Source of the DNA: Eggerthellaceae bacterium
GTDB lineage: Bacteria; Actinomycetota; Coriobacteriia; Coriobacteriales; Eggerthellaceae
Assembly: GCA_017533165.1 (NCBI GenBank)
Contig: JAFXIM010000274.1
Span: forward strand, 1 to 6,471
Reading direction: 5' to 3'
DNA: 6,471 bases
Part shown: positions 1-6,168 of the stretch, in pieces
Layout: every line of letters starts with the position of its first letter
Numbering within the stretch: position 1 is the first letter of the stretch
Made by a program: the position numbers and the translations under genes
Notes under the pieces: generated by a model
Told to the model about the DNA's origin: nothing
Databases searched by the model: none
The model's input: only the letters and a program-made list of their open reading frames with translations

Positions 1-14
1 GGGAAGCAAGTGTC

Positions 15-75
15 GCATCTGTATACACAGATGCCTTGGAGTCCGGCATGGCCGGATATGCGAGCTTCCGCTCGC
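15..75. other. oriT: candidate origin of transfer (oriT) with three inverted repeats
   Basis: Three perfect inverted repeats follow one another immediately upstream of the MobC and relaxase genes. They are an 8-bp pair at 15-22/27-34 with a 4-base loop, a 6-bp pair at 42-47/51-56 with a 3-base loop, and a 6-bp pair at 60-65/70-75 (GCGAGC/GCTCGC) with a 4-base loop. On the minus strand the third hairpin is followed after one base by TATCCGGCC (58-50), which resembles the TATCCTG^C nick region of RP4-type MOBP plasmids, where an inverted repeat also sits just upstream of nic. An oriT beside mobC is the usual arrangement in mobilisable plasmids. The repeats are seen directly; the oriT role and the nick between 52 and 51 are inferred. 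The site could instead be operators for MobC autoregulation, and both roles could coexist. Confidence 0.45.
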
Positions 76-102
76 ACACGGTGGAAAGAAAGGAACGCAG
101 TG

Positions 103-498
103 ATGAACGGACGAAATACCCCGCCGCCAGATACCAAAGTGCTAAGTGTTCGCGTTCCAGCTTCTGAGGTTTCTCGGATTGATGCTGATGCCAAAGATGC
201 GGGCATGAACCGAAATGACTTCATGAGGATGAGGATCCGAGGCGAAAGCACCTTTATGGAGGCAGACAAAATCATTCAGCTTATCGATGTTCTCCGCCAG
301 CTCGAAAGGATGATGGATGCCTATCTCAGCATACTCGAGCGCCTGGTTGAAAATCACGAGGAAACGAATGGAAAAGAAAGCTTCAACCTAGTCTTGGATG
401 AGATGAAGCGTGCCCGCGAACTCATGGAGCTTTTGTTCAAGGCTCAAAGACAGGCTGTGTGGACTCTGCGCCATATAAGGCGTGAAGAGAGAAGGTGA
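103..498 (+). CDS. mobC: MobC-like relaxosome accessory protein (ribbon-helix-helix)
   Basis: This is a 131-residue protein likely to bind oriT as an accessory to the relaxase, in the cytoplasm. Residues about 11-46 have the pattern of a ribbon-helix-helix DNA-binding domain: a beta strand with alternating residues (KVLSVRVPASE), a helix, then AGMNRNDFMRMRIRG, the usual N-cap and second helix ending in RG. The rest is helical and charged, ending in a basic tail (RHIRREERR), as in MobC/MbeC-type proteins. The ATG at 103 is preferred because AGGA lies 8 bases upstream at 91-94 and the RHH domain starts just after it. In-frame starts upstream (10, 31, 58, 100) would place translation through the inverted-repeat region and add residues unlike the family. 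The stop is 5 bases before the preferred relaxase start, so the two genes are probably co-transcribed and translationally coupled. Confidence 0.82.
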   Translation: MNGRNTPPPDTKVLSVRVPASEVSRIDADAKDAGMNRNDFMRMRIRGESTFMEADKIIQLIDVLRQLERMMDAYLSILERLVENHEETNGKESFNLVLDEMKRARELMELLFKAQRQAVWTLRHIRREERR

Positions 499-503
499 TT
501 GTC

Positions 504-2981
504 GTGCCTATGCTTAAGACTGCCTCTGTGGGCACGACAAATGTCACTGGGGTTAAAGCATACCTTCTGAAGGAACAAAGGCAAGAACACGAGATGCATC
601 GCCAAGAGTGGGAGAGATACAGCTCTGGCGAGATCTTGCTTTCTGAGCAACAAGCTGGGCGTCTGAGGGACTACCTTGGAGCGGCTTCACGTGGTCTTGC
701 TGTGGATGTGAGCGATGACCTGAGCACAAGAAATTGGGCAAGACAGATGGATCTTACGCGAGCTCAGTTTCGGCACGACAGACCCGTTGCTCAGGGAGGA
801 TGCCGAACTTACTACCACTTCATTCTCTCCCCCAGCATGGATGACGATTGCGACCTTGGCACCATTCGCGCTTATTCGAAAGCTTGGGCAGAAGCAAATT
901 TCAGGTCGGGAAACCGCAAGCACGAATATGCCATCGTCTATCACGACGACAACACGAAGGGGGTCCTGCATGCGCACCTTGTGGTGAACGTGACAAACAA
1001 GGACACGGGCAGGAAGCTCCATTTGGATAACGACGAGGTGGTGGCGCTCCAAATTTCAGCGCAGGAGATTGGGAAGCGCTATGGTCTTACTCCGCTACGC
1101 GAACAAATGCAAAAGACCATCGGTGCTCGCACTTCGCAGCCCATTTACCTGGACAGGAGGGAGCGTGAGATCTTAAGCAAGGGCGGCTACAGTTGGAAGT
1201 GGGAATTGCGCAAGGCCATTGTTGACATTTCTCCCTTGGCCGCTGACTTTGATGACTTTAAGCTCAAACTAAACCGTGCTGGATATGATGTGACGCGTTC
1301 CCCGAAAACCGGCTATCTCACTTACACGCATAAAAACGGCTTAAAGGTTAAAGACTCCAACCTCGGTGCTCGCTTTTATTTCGAGTCGTTGCAAATGGTT
1401 TTTAATCACGAAAGCCTTCTTGAGGATCGTAACTATGCTTCATGGGAGCTCCTGAAAATCTCAAAGGGAGAGATTCCGTGGAAGGAAGATATCCGCCGTG
1501 CGATTGATGAAATCGTTCCTACCGTCATCAGCATCCCTGAGCTTCAGCAGAGATTGATGCATCAATATGGCATCCGATTAATCGTTAATCGGCGTGGACT
1601 AACGTACCAGCATCCATCTGGTTACAAAACTCGAGACATCAGCATTGGTCAGCGCTATACATCTGAAGGATTGCGGCATAACGCCGTTTTAGGAATGGTT
1701 GTCCCCTACCCTGGTTACAACGCAATCCTCAACCAAAGCTCTTTCCTCATGAGGCACTATCTTCCACGTTCTGCTAGGGGCATCGGAAGCGATATGCATG
1801 AAGATGCAGCAACGCGTCTGGTTTACCGTGACCTGTCGAGGCTTATGGTGAGAAACGGTCTGGTTCGCATAGAGGATGTTTCGTCAATGCTGGAGAAACG
1901 CTTCGACACCCTCAAAGCGGATAAGGCAGAGCTGGTAGAGTTGAGAAGCCAGGTCATGAGGTGGAACCATCTAGCCGTTCTGCAATCAAGGTACGAGCGG
2001 GATAAGCAGTTCCTTCAAAGTGCAGGTGAAGACGTGGATCCCAGTTTGTACAACGACACGCTCATTCGCTTTGAGCGCCTCGGTAGATACCTGCAGGAAC
2101 AAGCAGGGGGTCAAGACATAAAGGGGTGTCATAAAGCCTTAAATGAGGCGCTTGAAGGGCGTTTGAGACGGTATCAGGAGCATTTATCCGCCCTGAATAA
2201 TGATCAATCAATCTATCAGAACTACCTGCTGGCCCAAACCGTTTGGAAGGCTCCAGAGGATCTTGGACTTAGCGAATCTACGGAGATTGTAGAGCCTGAG
2301 TCTTTGTTTGCGGCTGGAAGGACGTTGTCTGCACACCACATAAGGGATTTCTATCATCTGGAGCAGGTGATTTCTAAAGGGGAAACCAATCTCGAGCTCG
2401 CTGAATACCGGCTTAAGAAGGCTGAAAAACGCAAGGAAGAGCTCGCTCTCATTCAATCGGATATTCGATCTTGCAGAGAAGCAAAGGCCTATATTCCCCT
2501 ATCTGAGGCCCTAGCCGATAGACCGTCTGCTTTGGGCATTGAGACCCAACAAGTGCGTTTCAAGGTCGCTTTCGAGAGGCTTGCCAGCCTCGGTATTAGT
2601 GAAGCTGATTTTGATGAGCAGGGGCGTCTGTTTGCTCAGGCAGAGCGGGAGTGGTCTGAACTGCTGAAGGGGCGTGACAGCATAAGAGCAGATGTTATGG
2701 AGTTGAAAGAAGCGCGTAGGGTATGCCTTGGTATCGCCGATTCAGTGAAGTCTCCCCTTGCAAGAGAAAGCAGTGAAGGAAAGAAGGGAGGATCGTCTTC
2801 TTTTGGTGGTGCTGCAGAACCGCATAACATTCAAGGCCGCAAATTGCGTGACACCCCCTCTGAGGCAATAAGCACGAACCTAGGGGAACTGCCCATTGAG
2901 GAAGCTAGGAGACGGCGCCAGGAACGCCTTCGCAATGCACCGGGAAGAAGCGTTGTCCGAAGAGAAGATTTGTTACGTTAG
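504..2981 (+). CDS. mobA: MOBP-type relaxase (MobA/VirD2-like mobilisation nuclease)
   Basis: This DNA strand transferase would cleave one strand at oriT, stay covalently attached through a tyrosine, and lead the strand into a recipient. The N-terminal ~200 residues match the Relaxase/Mobilisation nuclease family. With the GTG at 504 as residue 1, Tyr20 in GVKAYLLKE is the likely nucleophile, YYHFILSPS (His105) is the second motif, and HDDNTKGVLHAHLVVN contains the metal-binding His147, His156, His158 and Asn162. Starts at 495 and 510 are also in frame. GTG 504 is chosen because it gives M-P-M-L-K, the typical beginning of these relaxases, and because AAGGTGAT (492-499) sits at a workable distance, whereas 495 has its Shine-Dalgarno directly abutting. 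After the nuclease come two copies of a ~66-residue module (see the repeat entry), then a long charged helical or coiled-coil half and a low-complexity basic tail from about residue 750. There is no fused primase or helicase motif; a primase-like protein is encoded downstream. About 825 aa is long for MOBP proteins but not exceptional. Confidence 0.9.
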   Translation: MPMLKTASVGTTNVTGVKAYLLKEQRQEHEMHRQEWERYSSGEILLSEQQAGRLRDYLGAASRGLAVDVSDDLSTRNWARQMDLTRAQFRHDRPVAQGGCRTYYHFILSPSMDDDCDLGTIRAYSKAWAEANFRSGNRKHEYAIVYHDDNTKGVLHAHLVVNVTNKDTGRKLHLDNDEVVALQISAQEIGKRYGLTPLREQMQKTIGARTSQPIYLDRREREILSKGGYSWKWELRKAIVDISPLAADFDDFKLKLNRAGYDVTRSPKTGYLTYTHKNGLKVKDSNLGARFYFESLQMVFNHESLLEDRNYASWELLKISKGEIPWKEDIRRAIDEIVPTVISIPELQQRLMHQYGIRLIVNRRGLTYQHPSGYKTRDISIGQRYTSEGLRHNAVLGMVVPYPGYNAILNQSSFLMRHYLPRSARGIGSDMHEDAATRLVYRDLSRLMVRNGLVRIEDVSSMLEKRFDTLKADKAELVELRSQVMRWNHLAVLQSRYERDKQFLQSAGEDVDPSLYNDTLIRFERLGRYLQEQAGGQDIKGCHKALNEALEGRLRRYQEHLSALNNDQSIYQNYLLAQTVWKAPEDLGLSESTEIVEPESLFAAGRTLSAHHIRDFYHLEQVISKGETNLELAEYRLKKAEKRKEELALIQSDIRSCREAKAYIPLSEALADRPSALGIETQQVRFKVAFERLASLGISEADFDEQGRLFAQAEREWSELLKGRDSIRADVMELKEARRVCLGIADSVKSPLARESSEGKKGGSSSFGGAAEPHNIQGRKLRDTPSEAISTNLGELPIEEARRRRQERLRNAPGRSVVRREDLLR
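1194..1676 (+). repeat. internal tandem duplication of a ~66-residue module in the relaxase
   Basis: Two stretches of the relaxase can be aligned over their whole length: 1194-1394 (67 codons) and 1479-1676 (66 codons), separated by 28 codons. Shared positions include W-K at the start, R-[KR]-A-I, an I-x-P, a hydrophobic helix pattern ending near a G, then LTY-x-H-x-x-G-x-K-x-x-D-x-x-[LI]-G-x-R and a final E-x-L. Single copies of a similar helix-plus-beta module follow the nuclease domain in many MOBP relaxases, where it is thought to help recognise oriT. The duplication is seen by protein pattern only; the nucleotide copies have diverged, so it is old. The two-site DNA-binding role is inferred. 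Confidence 0.55.
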
Positions 2982-3140
2982 CCGTCAGTCTTTCGCCGCA
3001 TTGGCCTACGTTCCTATGTGGCAAGTCGCTTTCGGGCAGATAACGTCCAGGAAACACCTTAAGCCTAAGGCCTGTGCCATCCCTACATAATGGGTATGCT
3101 GCGTAGGCAAAGACGTAGATCTTGTAGGTTAGATCGCAGT

Positions 3141-3201
3141 AAACATTGTTAAAATGTTACGACTAACAAAGTTAGAGGCGAAATTCTAACAAGAAACATT
3201 G
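3141..3201. repeat. short direct and inverted repeats upstream of the replication-gene promoter
   Basis: AAACATTG occurs twice (3141-3148 and 3194-3201), the second copy running into the -35 hexamer. CTAACAA occurs twice (3163-3169 and 3186-3192), 23 bases apart. Inverted repeats are AACATT/AATGTT (3142-3147/3153-3158) and CTAAC/GTTAG (3163-3167/3171-3175). The GTTAG core also appears just outside, at about 2977 and 3127. These could be iterons or operators bound by the HTH of the downstream replication protein. The repeats are short and the region is AT-rich, so chance remains a real alternative. Confidence 0.4.
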
Positions 3202-3226
3202 ATAGTCGCTTGTTTTTTGTTATAAT
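3199..3226 (+). promoter_or_regulatory. sigma-70-type promoter for the replication gene
   Basis: TTGATA (3199-3204) is separated by 16 bases from a perfect TATAAT (3221-3226), giving a start near 3233 and a leader of about 98 bases before the ATG at 3331. It is the best promoter match seen in the window and is oriented toward the replication gene. The -35 box overlaps the second AAACATTG repeat, so a protein bound there would be expected to repress it. Confidence 0.65.
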
Positions 3227-3261
3227 TCCCTTCAATAAAACGGGTTAAGAATGCCCGGTCG

Positions 3262-3330
3262 ATAAGAAAAGAAAACCCCCCGAACGGCAATTCGAGGGGT
3301 CTCAAGAAGCGATAAACGCTCCGACTGTCA
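3262..3330 (-). ncRNA. putative antisense RNA against the replication-gene leader (copy control)
   Basis: Transcription from the candidate minus-strand promoter at 3365-3337 would start near 3330, opposite the base just before the replication-gene ATG. It would stop at the terminator T run near 3262, giving an RNA of about 69 nt. The RNA would contain two hairpins, a small AGCG/CGCT stem (about 3309-3321) and the terminator stem. Its whole length is complementary to the mRNA leader. Small two-hairpin antisense RNAs facing an initiator leader are a well-known means of plasmid copy control. The terminator and overlap are seen; the promoter is moderate and the function is inferred. Confidence 0.35.
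3264..3300 (-). terminator. intrinsic terminator reading leftward, opposite to the replication gene
   Basis: A stem pairs 3275-3284 with 3291-3300 (ACCCC and CGAA halves, one C/A mismatch between them, 6-base loop). On the minus strand the G-rich arm runs directly into TTTTCTTTTCTT, a good intrinsic terminator tail. On the plus strand the stem is followed by CTCAAG with no T run, so it does not look like a plus-strand terminator. No minus-strand protein gene ends here, so the transcript it would stop is probably a short antisense RNA. The same stem would form in the plus-strand leader. Confidence 0.5.
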
Positions 3331-5109
3331 ATGGAAAGTTTATCACTTTGCGTCAGCATTCGCAAATTCAGGTTTTGCGACTTCTCCGCTGGCGGTCTTT
3401 TCCCATTCGACAAAGCTAACTACGAGCCGCTAAAGGCGGGTGGGTCGGGCTATGCCCTGACTCCTTGGAGCATTACTTTGTCGTCTTACGGTGCACATAC
3501 GGCTGTCTTGGAGGCACCTGCCTTTGAGAGCGATCGGGAGAGGTTCTTCCGCATTTTGTTGCATGACGACAGGAACAGTTTCTATGTGCTCTCCACTGAT
3601 GACGGAGGGACTTGGACGGATATCGCGTTAAAGTCTGACGCCATTGTCCACTACCCGTTTAACCTCGTTTCCGATTACTACATCACCCATAACGGATTTA
3701 CCGGCAAGAGACGACTTTCCGTGAGGACCAGGCAGCTCAATGCGCTTTTCTTTGACCTTGACTGCCATGACGTTCCCTTGTCTGCATGCGAGCGGCTGAT
3801 TGAGGAGATTCTCAGCAGGCTGAATCATGCCGTACAAACCGCCGCGCTTCCGAAGCCCACCATGATCGTGAATTCGGGGCGCGGCGTTCATTTGTATTAC
3901 ATCCTGGATCGTTCGATTCCCTATCGTTTTAGGAATACGGGTGAAGTGAATGAGAAGGGCGTATCCTTCTTTGGTCATGTGCAAGGACAGCTTGCAGATG
4001 TCTTAGACGAGATCCTTGATGATGTGGATGGGGTTTCCGTTGATCGATCGGTATTTGACCACACGCGCGTTTCTAGGATTCCAAATACCTATAACACCAA
4101 GGCTGGGCGCCACGCGCGCCTTGTGAGCGCTGTGGAAGCCTATTACAGCCTCAGTGAACTGAGTAGCTATAAGCCTCTTGTGCCTGTCCAAGTCGAGCCT
4201 GAGTTGCCCCAGAAGAAGCAAACCAGAAGAACTGTCATCATGAAGTTTGACCGGTTGATGATGTCTCGATTGAATAAGGTTGCAGAACTGCAAGCCTATC
4301 GTCACTACGACTGCGAAGGCAATCGAGAGCTCATGTGCTTCGTCTATTACAACACTGCCGTCCAGATCTACAGCAAGGAAGACGCATGGTTGCGCCTGCA
4401 GTCCTTCAATGCAAGATTCAATAAGCCGCTTTCTAACTCGGAGCTTCTGAGCATTCAAAGATCGGTCTCCAATGTTCTTAACGTAAAGGGAGAGAGGGGG
4501 TATTACATTCTTTCTGCCAAAAAGGTAATAGAAAGCCTGGCAATGACAAAGGAGGAGATGGAGGATACCCATTTCTTCGCCTCTAAACGCGTTATTGACC
4601 GCTTGGAGGCGAAGCGCAGAACAAAAGAGAAGAGAGATGCGCGCGACGAGCGTATCGTTAGCCTGTTTAAGAGCGGGAACATGTCCAAGAAGGAGGTTGC
4701 CGCAGAGGTGGGATGTTCCGAGAGAACTGTTCACTCCGTCTTGAAAGCCGCGGGTCTTACAAAGGTCTACAAGACTTCTGAGAAGAAGGAAGCCGTTGCG
4801 TCGCGTACTGTGGTCAGTTCGCATATTCATCGAACCGGCGAGCTGGTTGAGGCTTTGCAGCAGGGACATTTTTCCTCGCCTGAACGCGAGTCTTTTATTT
4901 TTTCTTTAGCGACTGCAAAAATTTGGCCAACTTGTCTTTTGAGTAGTGTTGAGGGGGAAGGCTTGGGTTTGAGGGCTTTGGGTTCTTTCAGGGAGTTCTT
5001 CTTCCGTTCTTGTGATTTTCGTTTCTTTCCTGATTTTTGGCTCTCCCCTACCCCGTTTCCTTCCGAGACCCTTTTATCCTGGCCGCCACCTTTTCCTTTA
5101 AGAGCTTGA
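3331..5109 (+). CDS. AEP primase-like replication protein with PriCT-like and HTH domains
   Basis: A probable replication initiator or primase for the element. Residues about 70-270 carry the three archaeo-eukaryotic primase motifs: LFFDLDCHD with Asp142-x-Asp144; NSGRGVHLYYIL with Ser182 to His187 (the SxH motif); and DHTRVSRIPNTYNTK with Asp243, the expected third acid followed by the usual R-x-x-R-I-P-x-T-x-N-x-K. Residues about 320-385 (HYDCEGNRE...FNARFNKPLSNSEL) look like the helical PriCT domain. Residues about 436-475 (MSKKEVAAEVGCSERTVHSVLKAAGL) form a helix-turn-helix, perhaps for origin or operator binding. No Walker A helicase is present. An in-frame TAA at 3313 limits the start. 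ATG 3331 has no clear Shine-Dalgarno; TTG 3478 has GGAG 7 bases upstream and is a fair alternative, still leaving the primase core intact. From about residue 515 the chain turns into an F/S/P/L-rich tail that looks unlike the rest and includes a terminator hairpin, so the natural end may have been lost. Confidence 0.78.
   Translation: MESLSLCVSIRKFRFCDFSAGGLFPFDKANYEPLKAGGSGYALTPWSITLSSYGAHTAVLEAPAFESDRERFFRILLHDDRNSFYVLSTDDGGTWTDIALKSDAIVHYPFNLVSDYYITHNGFTGKRRLSVRTRQLNALFFDLDCHDVPLSACERLIEEILSRLNHAVQTAALPKPTMIVNSGRGVHLYYILDRSIPYRFRNTGEVNEKGVSFFGHVQGQLADVLDEILDDVDGVSVDRSVFDHTRVSRIPNTYNTKAGRHARLVSAVEAYYSLSELSSYKPLVPVQVEPELPQKKQTRRTVIMKFDRLMMSRLNKVAELQAYRHYDCEGNRELMCFVYYNTAVQIYSKEDAWLRLQSFNARFNKPLSNSELLSIQRSVSNVLNVKGERGYYILSAKKVIESLAMTKEEMEDTHFFASKRVIDRLEAKRRTKEKRDARDERIVSLFKSGNMSKKEVAAEVGCSERTVHSVLKAAGLTKVYKTSEKKEAVASRTVVSSHIHRTGELVEALQQGHFSSPERESFIFSLATAKIWPTCLLSSVEGEGLGLRALGSFREFFFRSCDFRFFPDFWLSPTPFPSETLLSWPPPFPLRA
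3337..3365 (-). promoter_or_regulatory. candidate promoter for the antisense transcript
   Basis: On the minus strand, TTGCGA (3365-3360) is followed after 17 bases by TAAACT (3342-3337), each 4 of 6 to consensus. The -10 is preceded by TGA, which gives an extended -10 element. A start near 3330 places the terminator at 3264-3300 about 65 bases downstream. It lies within the first codons of the replication gene, so sense and antisense transcription would converge. Confidence 0.3.
4875..4907 (+). terminator. terminator-like hairpin inside the 3' part of the replication gene
   Basis: CTCGC (4875-4879) pairs perfectly with GCGAG (4886-4890) around a 6-base loop, and is followed directly by TCTTTTATTTTTTCTTT. 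The stem is short (5 bp) but the T run is strong. It lies some 200 bases before the stop codon of the replication gene, near where the protein composition changes. It may be the original terminator of a shorter gene, or a chance hairpin in T-rich sequence. Confidence 0.4.
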
Positions 5110-5472
5110 TTTTGCTATGAGTTTTGGTTTCTTGTGTTTACAGTGGGATTATGAAGTTCTCCCCCATTGAGGCTTTTACCACCGTAGTCATGGAGGGAGG
5201 CACACTTAAGATGTTTCCTGGTATGACCAGGAGATCGGTTGTTCCAACCGTGTTTCCGGACTGCCTGTTTGTATCGCAAGCAAGCGCCTTTAACCTTATG
5301 ACCGCCTGGACGATGTTGCGCAGATAGGTAAGGCTATCTCTTTGGAGTAAGTCTCCCTTTAGATACGCATTAGTAATCTTATGGTGAGGAAGCTTGGTCA
5401 GGACTTTGTCCGCGTAAAGCCGAGCTTTCATTCTTTGATGCGTGCGAAGGTTTGTCGATGGTGTTGCTACCG
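5110..5472. other. probable right end or junction region between element and chromosome
   Basis: This 363-base stretch separates the replication gene from the response regulator and contains only one weak ORF, listed separately. Two small perfect inverted repeats are visible: CGGTTG/CAACCG around TTC (5236-5250) and AGATAG/CTATCT around a 6-base loop (5322-5339). Neither is followed by a T run. I see no tRNA, integrase or clear attachment core. That the element ends somewhere here is inferred from the change of gene content and base composition. Confidence 0.35.
5138..5431 (-). CDS. hypothetical protein, 97 residues, weakly supported
   Basis: An open frame of 97 codons on the minus strand, downstream of and co-directional with the response regulator. 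The N-terminal half is plausible for a small helical protein (KGDLLQRDSLTYLRNIVQAV and around). The second half has no recognisable domain. I recognise no family. There is no good ribosome binding site before the ATG at 5431, and the same frame stays open upstream into the regulator gene without a stop. It could therefore be a remnant of a longer gene, or a chance frame. No signal peptide or membrane segment is apparent. Confidence 0.3.
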   Translation of the reverse strand: MKARLYADKVLTKLPHHKITNAYLKGDLLQRDSLTYLRNIVQAVIRLKALACDTNRQSGNTVGTTDLLVIPGNILSVPPSMTTVVKASMGENFIIPL

Positions 5473-6168
5473 CTAGAGAACCTTGAAGCGGTAGCCGTAG
5501 CCGCGCACTGTTTCCACCAAGGCGGGGTCGTAGCCTGCAGCTTGGATTTTGTCGCGTAGGCGCTTGATGTGAGTGTCTACCGTCTTAGTTTCAGTGAGGT
5601 ACTCCCATCCCCAGGCCTCGCGCAGCAGGTCCTCACGGGTAACCACTTTGCCTGCGTTCTTCATGAGGCTTGCCAGCAGTTCGAACTCGCGTGGGGTAAG
5701 GTCAATGGGGCCCGCGGCTCCTTCGGCTATATGGGCATCTTCGTCAAGGGTGATCCGGCTTACCTTTACCGCTGTCTCGTCGTTGGGGAAGATCCCGGCC
5801 CTGCGACGCAGCAAGGCGCGCACGCGTGCGATGAGCTCGCGCATGCCAAAGGGCTTCGCCAAGTAGTCGTCACCGCCCATTTCCAAGCCGACCACCTTGT
5901 CGAGCTCCGTGTCGCGTGCGCTTAGGAACAGCACGGCGGCCGCGGTCTTTAGTCTCAGGCGGCGGCAGAGCTCGTAGCCATCCAGGCCGGGCAACATTAC
6001 GTCGAGCACATATAGATCGTAGTTGCTCTTCGCGGCCATCTGCAGGGCGTCTTCGCCCGTGCCAGCAACATCGACGGAGTAGCCCTCGCGTTTGAGTGCG
6101 TGGGAAACGAACTCGGTGATGGTGGGTTCATCGTCAACGACGAGGATGCGGGTCGGTGTCTCTGCCAT
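5473..6168 (-). CDS. OmpR/PhoB-family response regulator transcription factor
   Basis: A full-length two-component regulator of 231 residues. The receiver domain (about 7-122) has the acidic pair Asp12/Asp13, the phosphoacceptor Asp56 in VLDVMLPGLDG, Ser83 at the switch position, and Lys105 in DDYLAKPFG. The winged-helix domain (about 135-231) shows DLTPREFELLASLM, the recognition-helix region TVDTHIKRLRDKI and the terminal VRGYGYRF wing. A cytoplasmic sensor-controlled DNA-binding role is therefore secure; the stimulus and targets cannot be read from sequence. GAAAGG (6181-6176) lies 7 bases before the ATG. Genes of this type are commonly followed by their histidine kinase, but none appears downstream here before the element begins. 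A G-U-containing 7-bp inverted repeat (6186-6192/6199-6205) sits in its leader. Confidence 0.95.
   Translation of the reverse strand: MAETPTRILVVDDEPTITEFVSHALKREGYSVDVAGTGEDALQMAAKSNYDLYVLDVMLPGLDGYELCRRLRLKTAAAVLFLSARDTELDKVVGLEMGGDDYLAKPFGMRELIARVRALLRRRAGIFPNDETAVKVSRITLDEDAHIAEGAAGPIDLTPREFELLASLMKNAGKVVTREDLLREAWGWEYLTETKTVDTHIKRLRDKIQAAGYDPALVETVRGYGYRFKVL

Larger units (their letters stand above)
2982..3330. other. non-coding control region between relaxase and replication gene
   Basis: This 349-base stretch has no supported gene. From 2982 to about 3140 I see little beyond a weak hairpin (CCTTA-AGCC-TAAGG, in the 3057-3072 area) and no terminator for the relaxase transcript. From 3141 it becomes AT-rich and carries the repeats, promoter, structured leader and opposite-strand terminator listed separately. 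The arrangement is that of a replication control region, with origin or operator repeats just ahead of an initiator gene promoter. Confidence 0.5.

Noticed and set aside
495..497. GTG at 495 as relaxase start overlapping the mobC stop
   Set aside because: The Shine-Dalgarno abuts this codon with no spacing, and the family start pattern M-P-x-L-K fits the GTG at 504.
687..1052. 121-codon minus-strand open frame
   Set aside because: It is antisense to the relaxase catalytic motifs, which are unmistakable on the plus strand.
2896..3090. 64-codon plus-strand frame overlapping the relaxase 3' end, with a possible shorter start at 2935
   Set aside because: Although AGGAA lies 10 bases before 2935, the product matches no family and half of it overlaps the relaxase tail; not enough to call.
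3264..3300. Plus-strand terminator for the relaxase transcript
   Set aside because: The hairpin is followed by CTCAAG on the plus strand, and it lies after the strong promoter; only the minus-strand orientation has a T run.
4003..4869. 288-codon minus-strand open frame
   Set aside because: It lies wholly antisense to the PriCT-like and HTH part of the replication gene, whose motifs are clear; its translation is L/S/H-rich without any domain.
4830..5116. Lysine-rich open frame on the minus strand opposite the replication-gene tail
   Set aside because: About 95 codons are open, but there is no ATG, GTG or TTG start, and the lysine richness follows simply from A-rich sequence on that strand.
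5124..5327. 67-codon plus-strand frame in the junction region
   Set aside because: No good ribosome site and no recognisable domain; it competes with the minus-strand frame over the same bases and looks no better.
5110..5472. tRNA gene or integrase attachment site at the element end
   Set aside because: No TPsiC-like or cloverleaf pattern and no direct repeat with the left part of the window were found; the left end of the element is outside the window.
5569..5925. Plus-strand frames inside the response regulator
   Set aside because: Shadows in GC-rich coding sequence; the regulator on the minus strand is complete with all catalytic residues.
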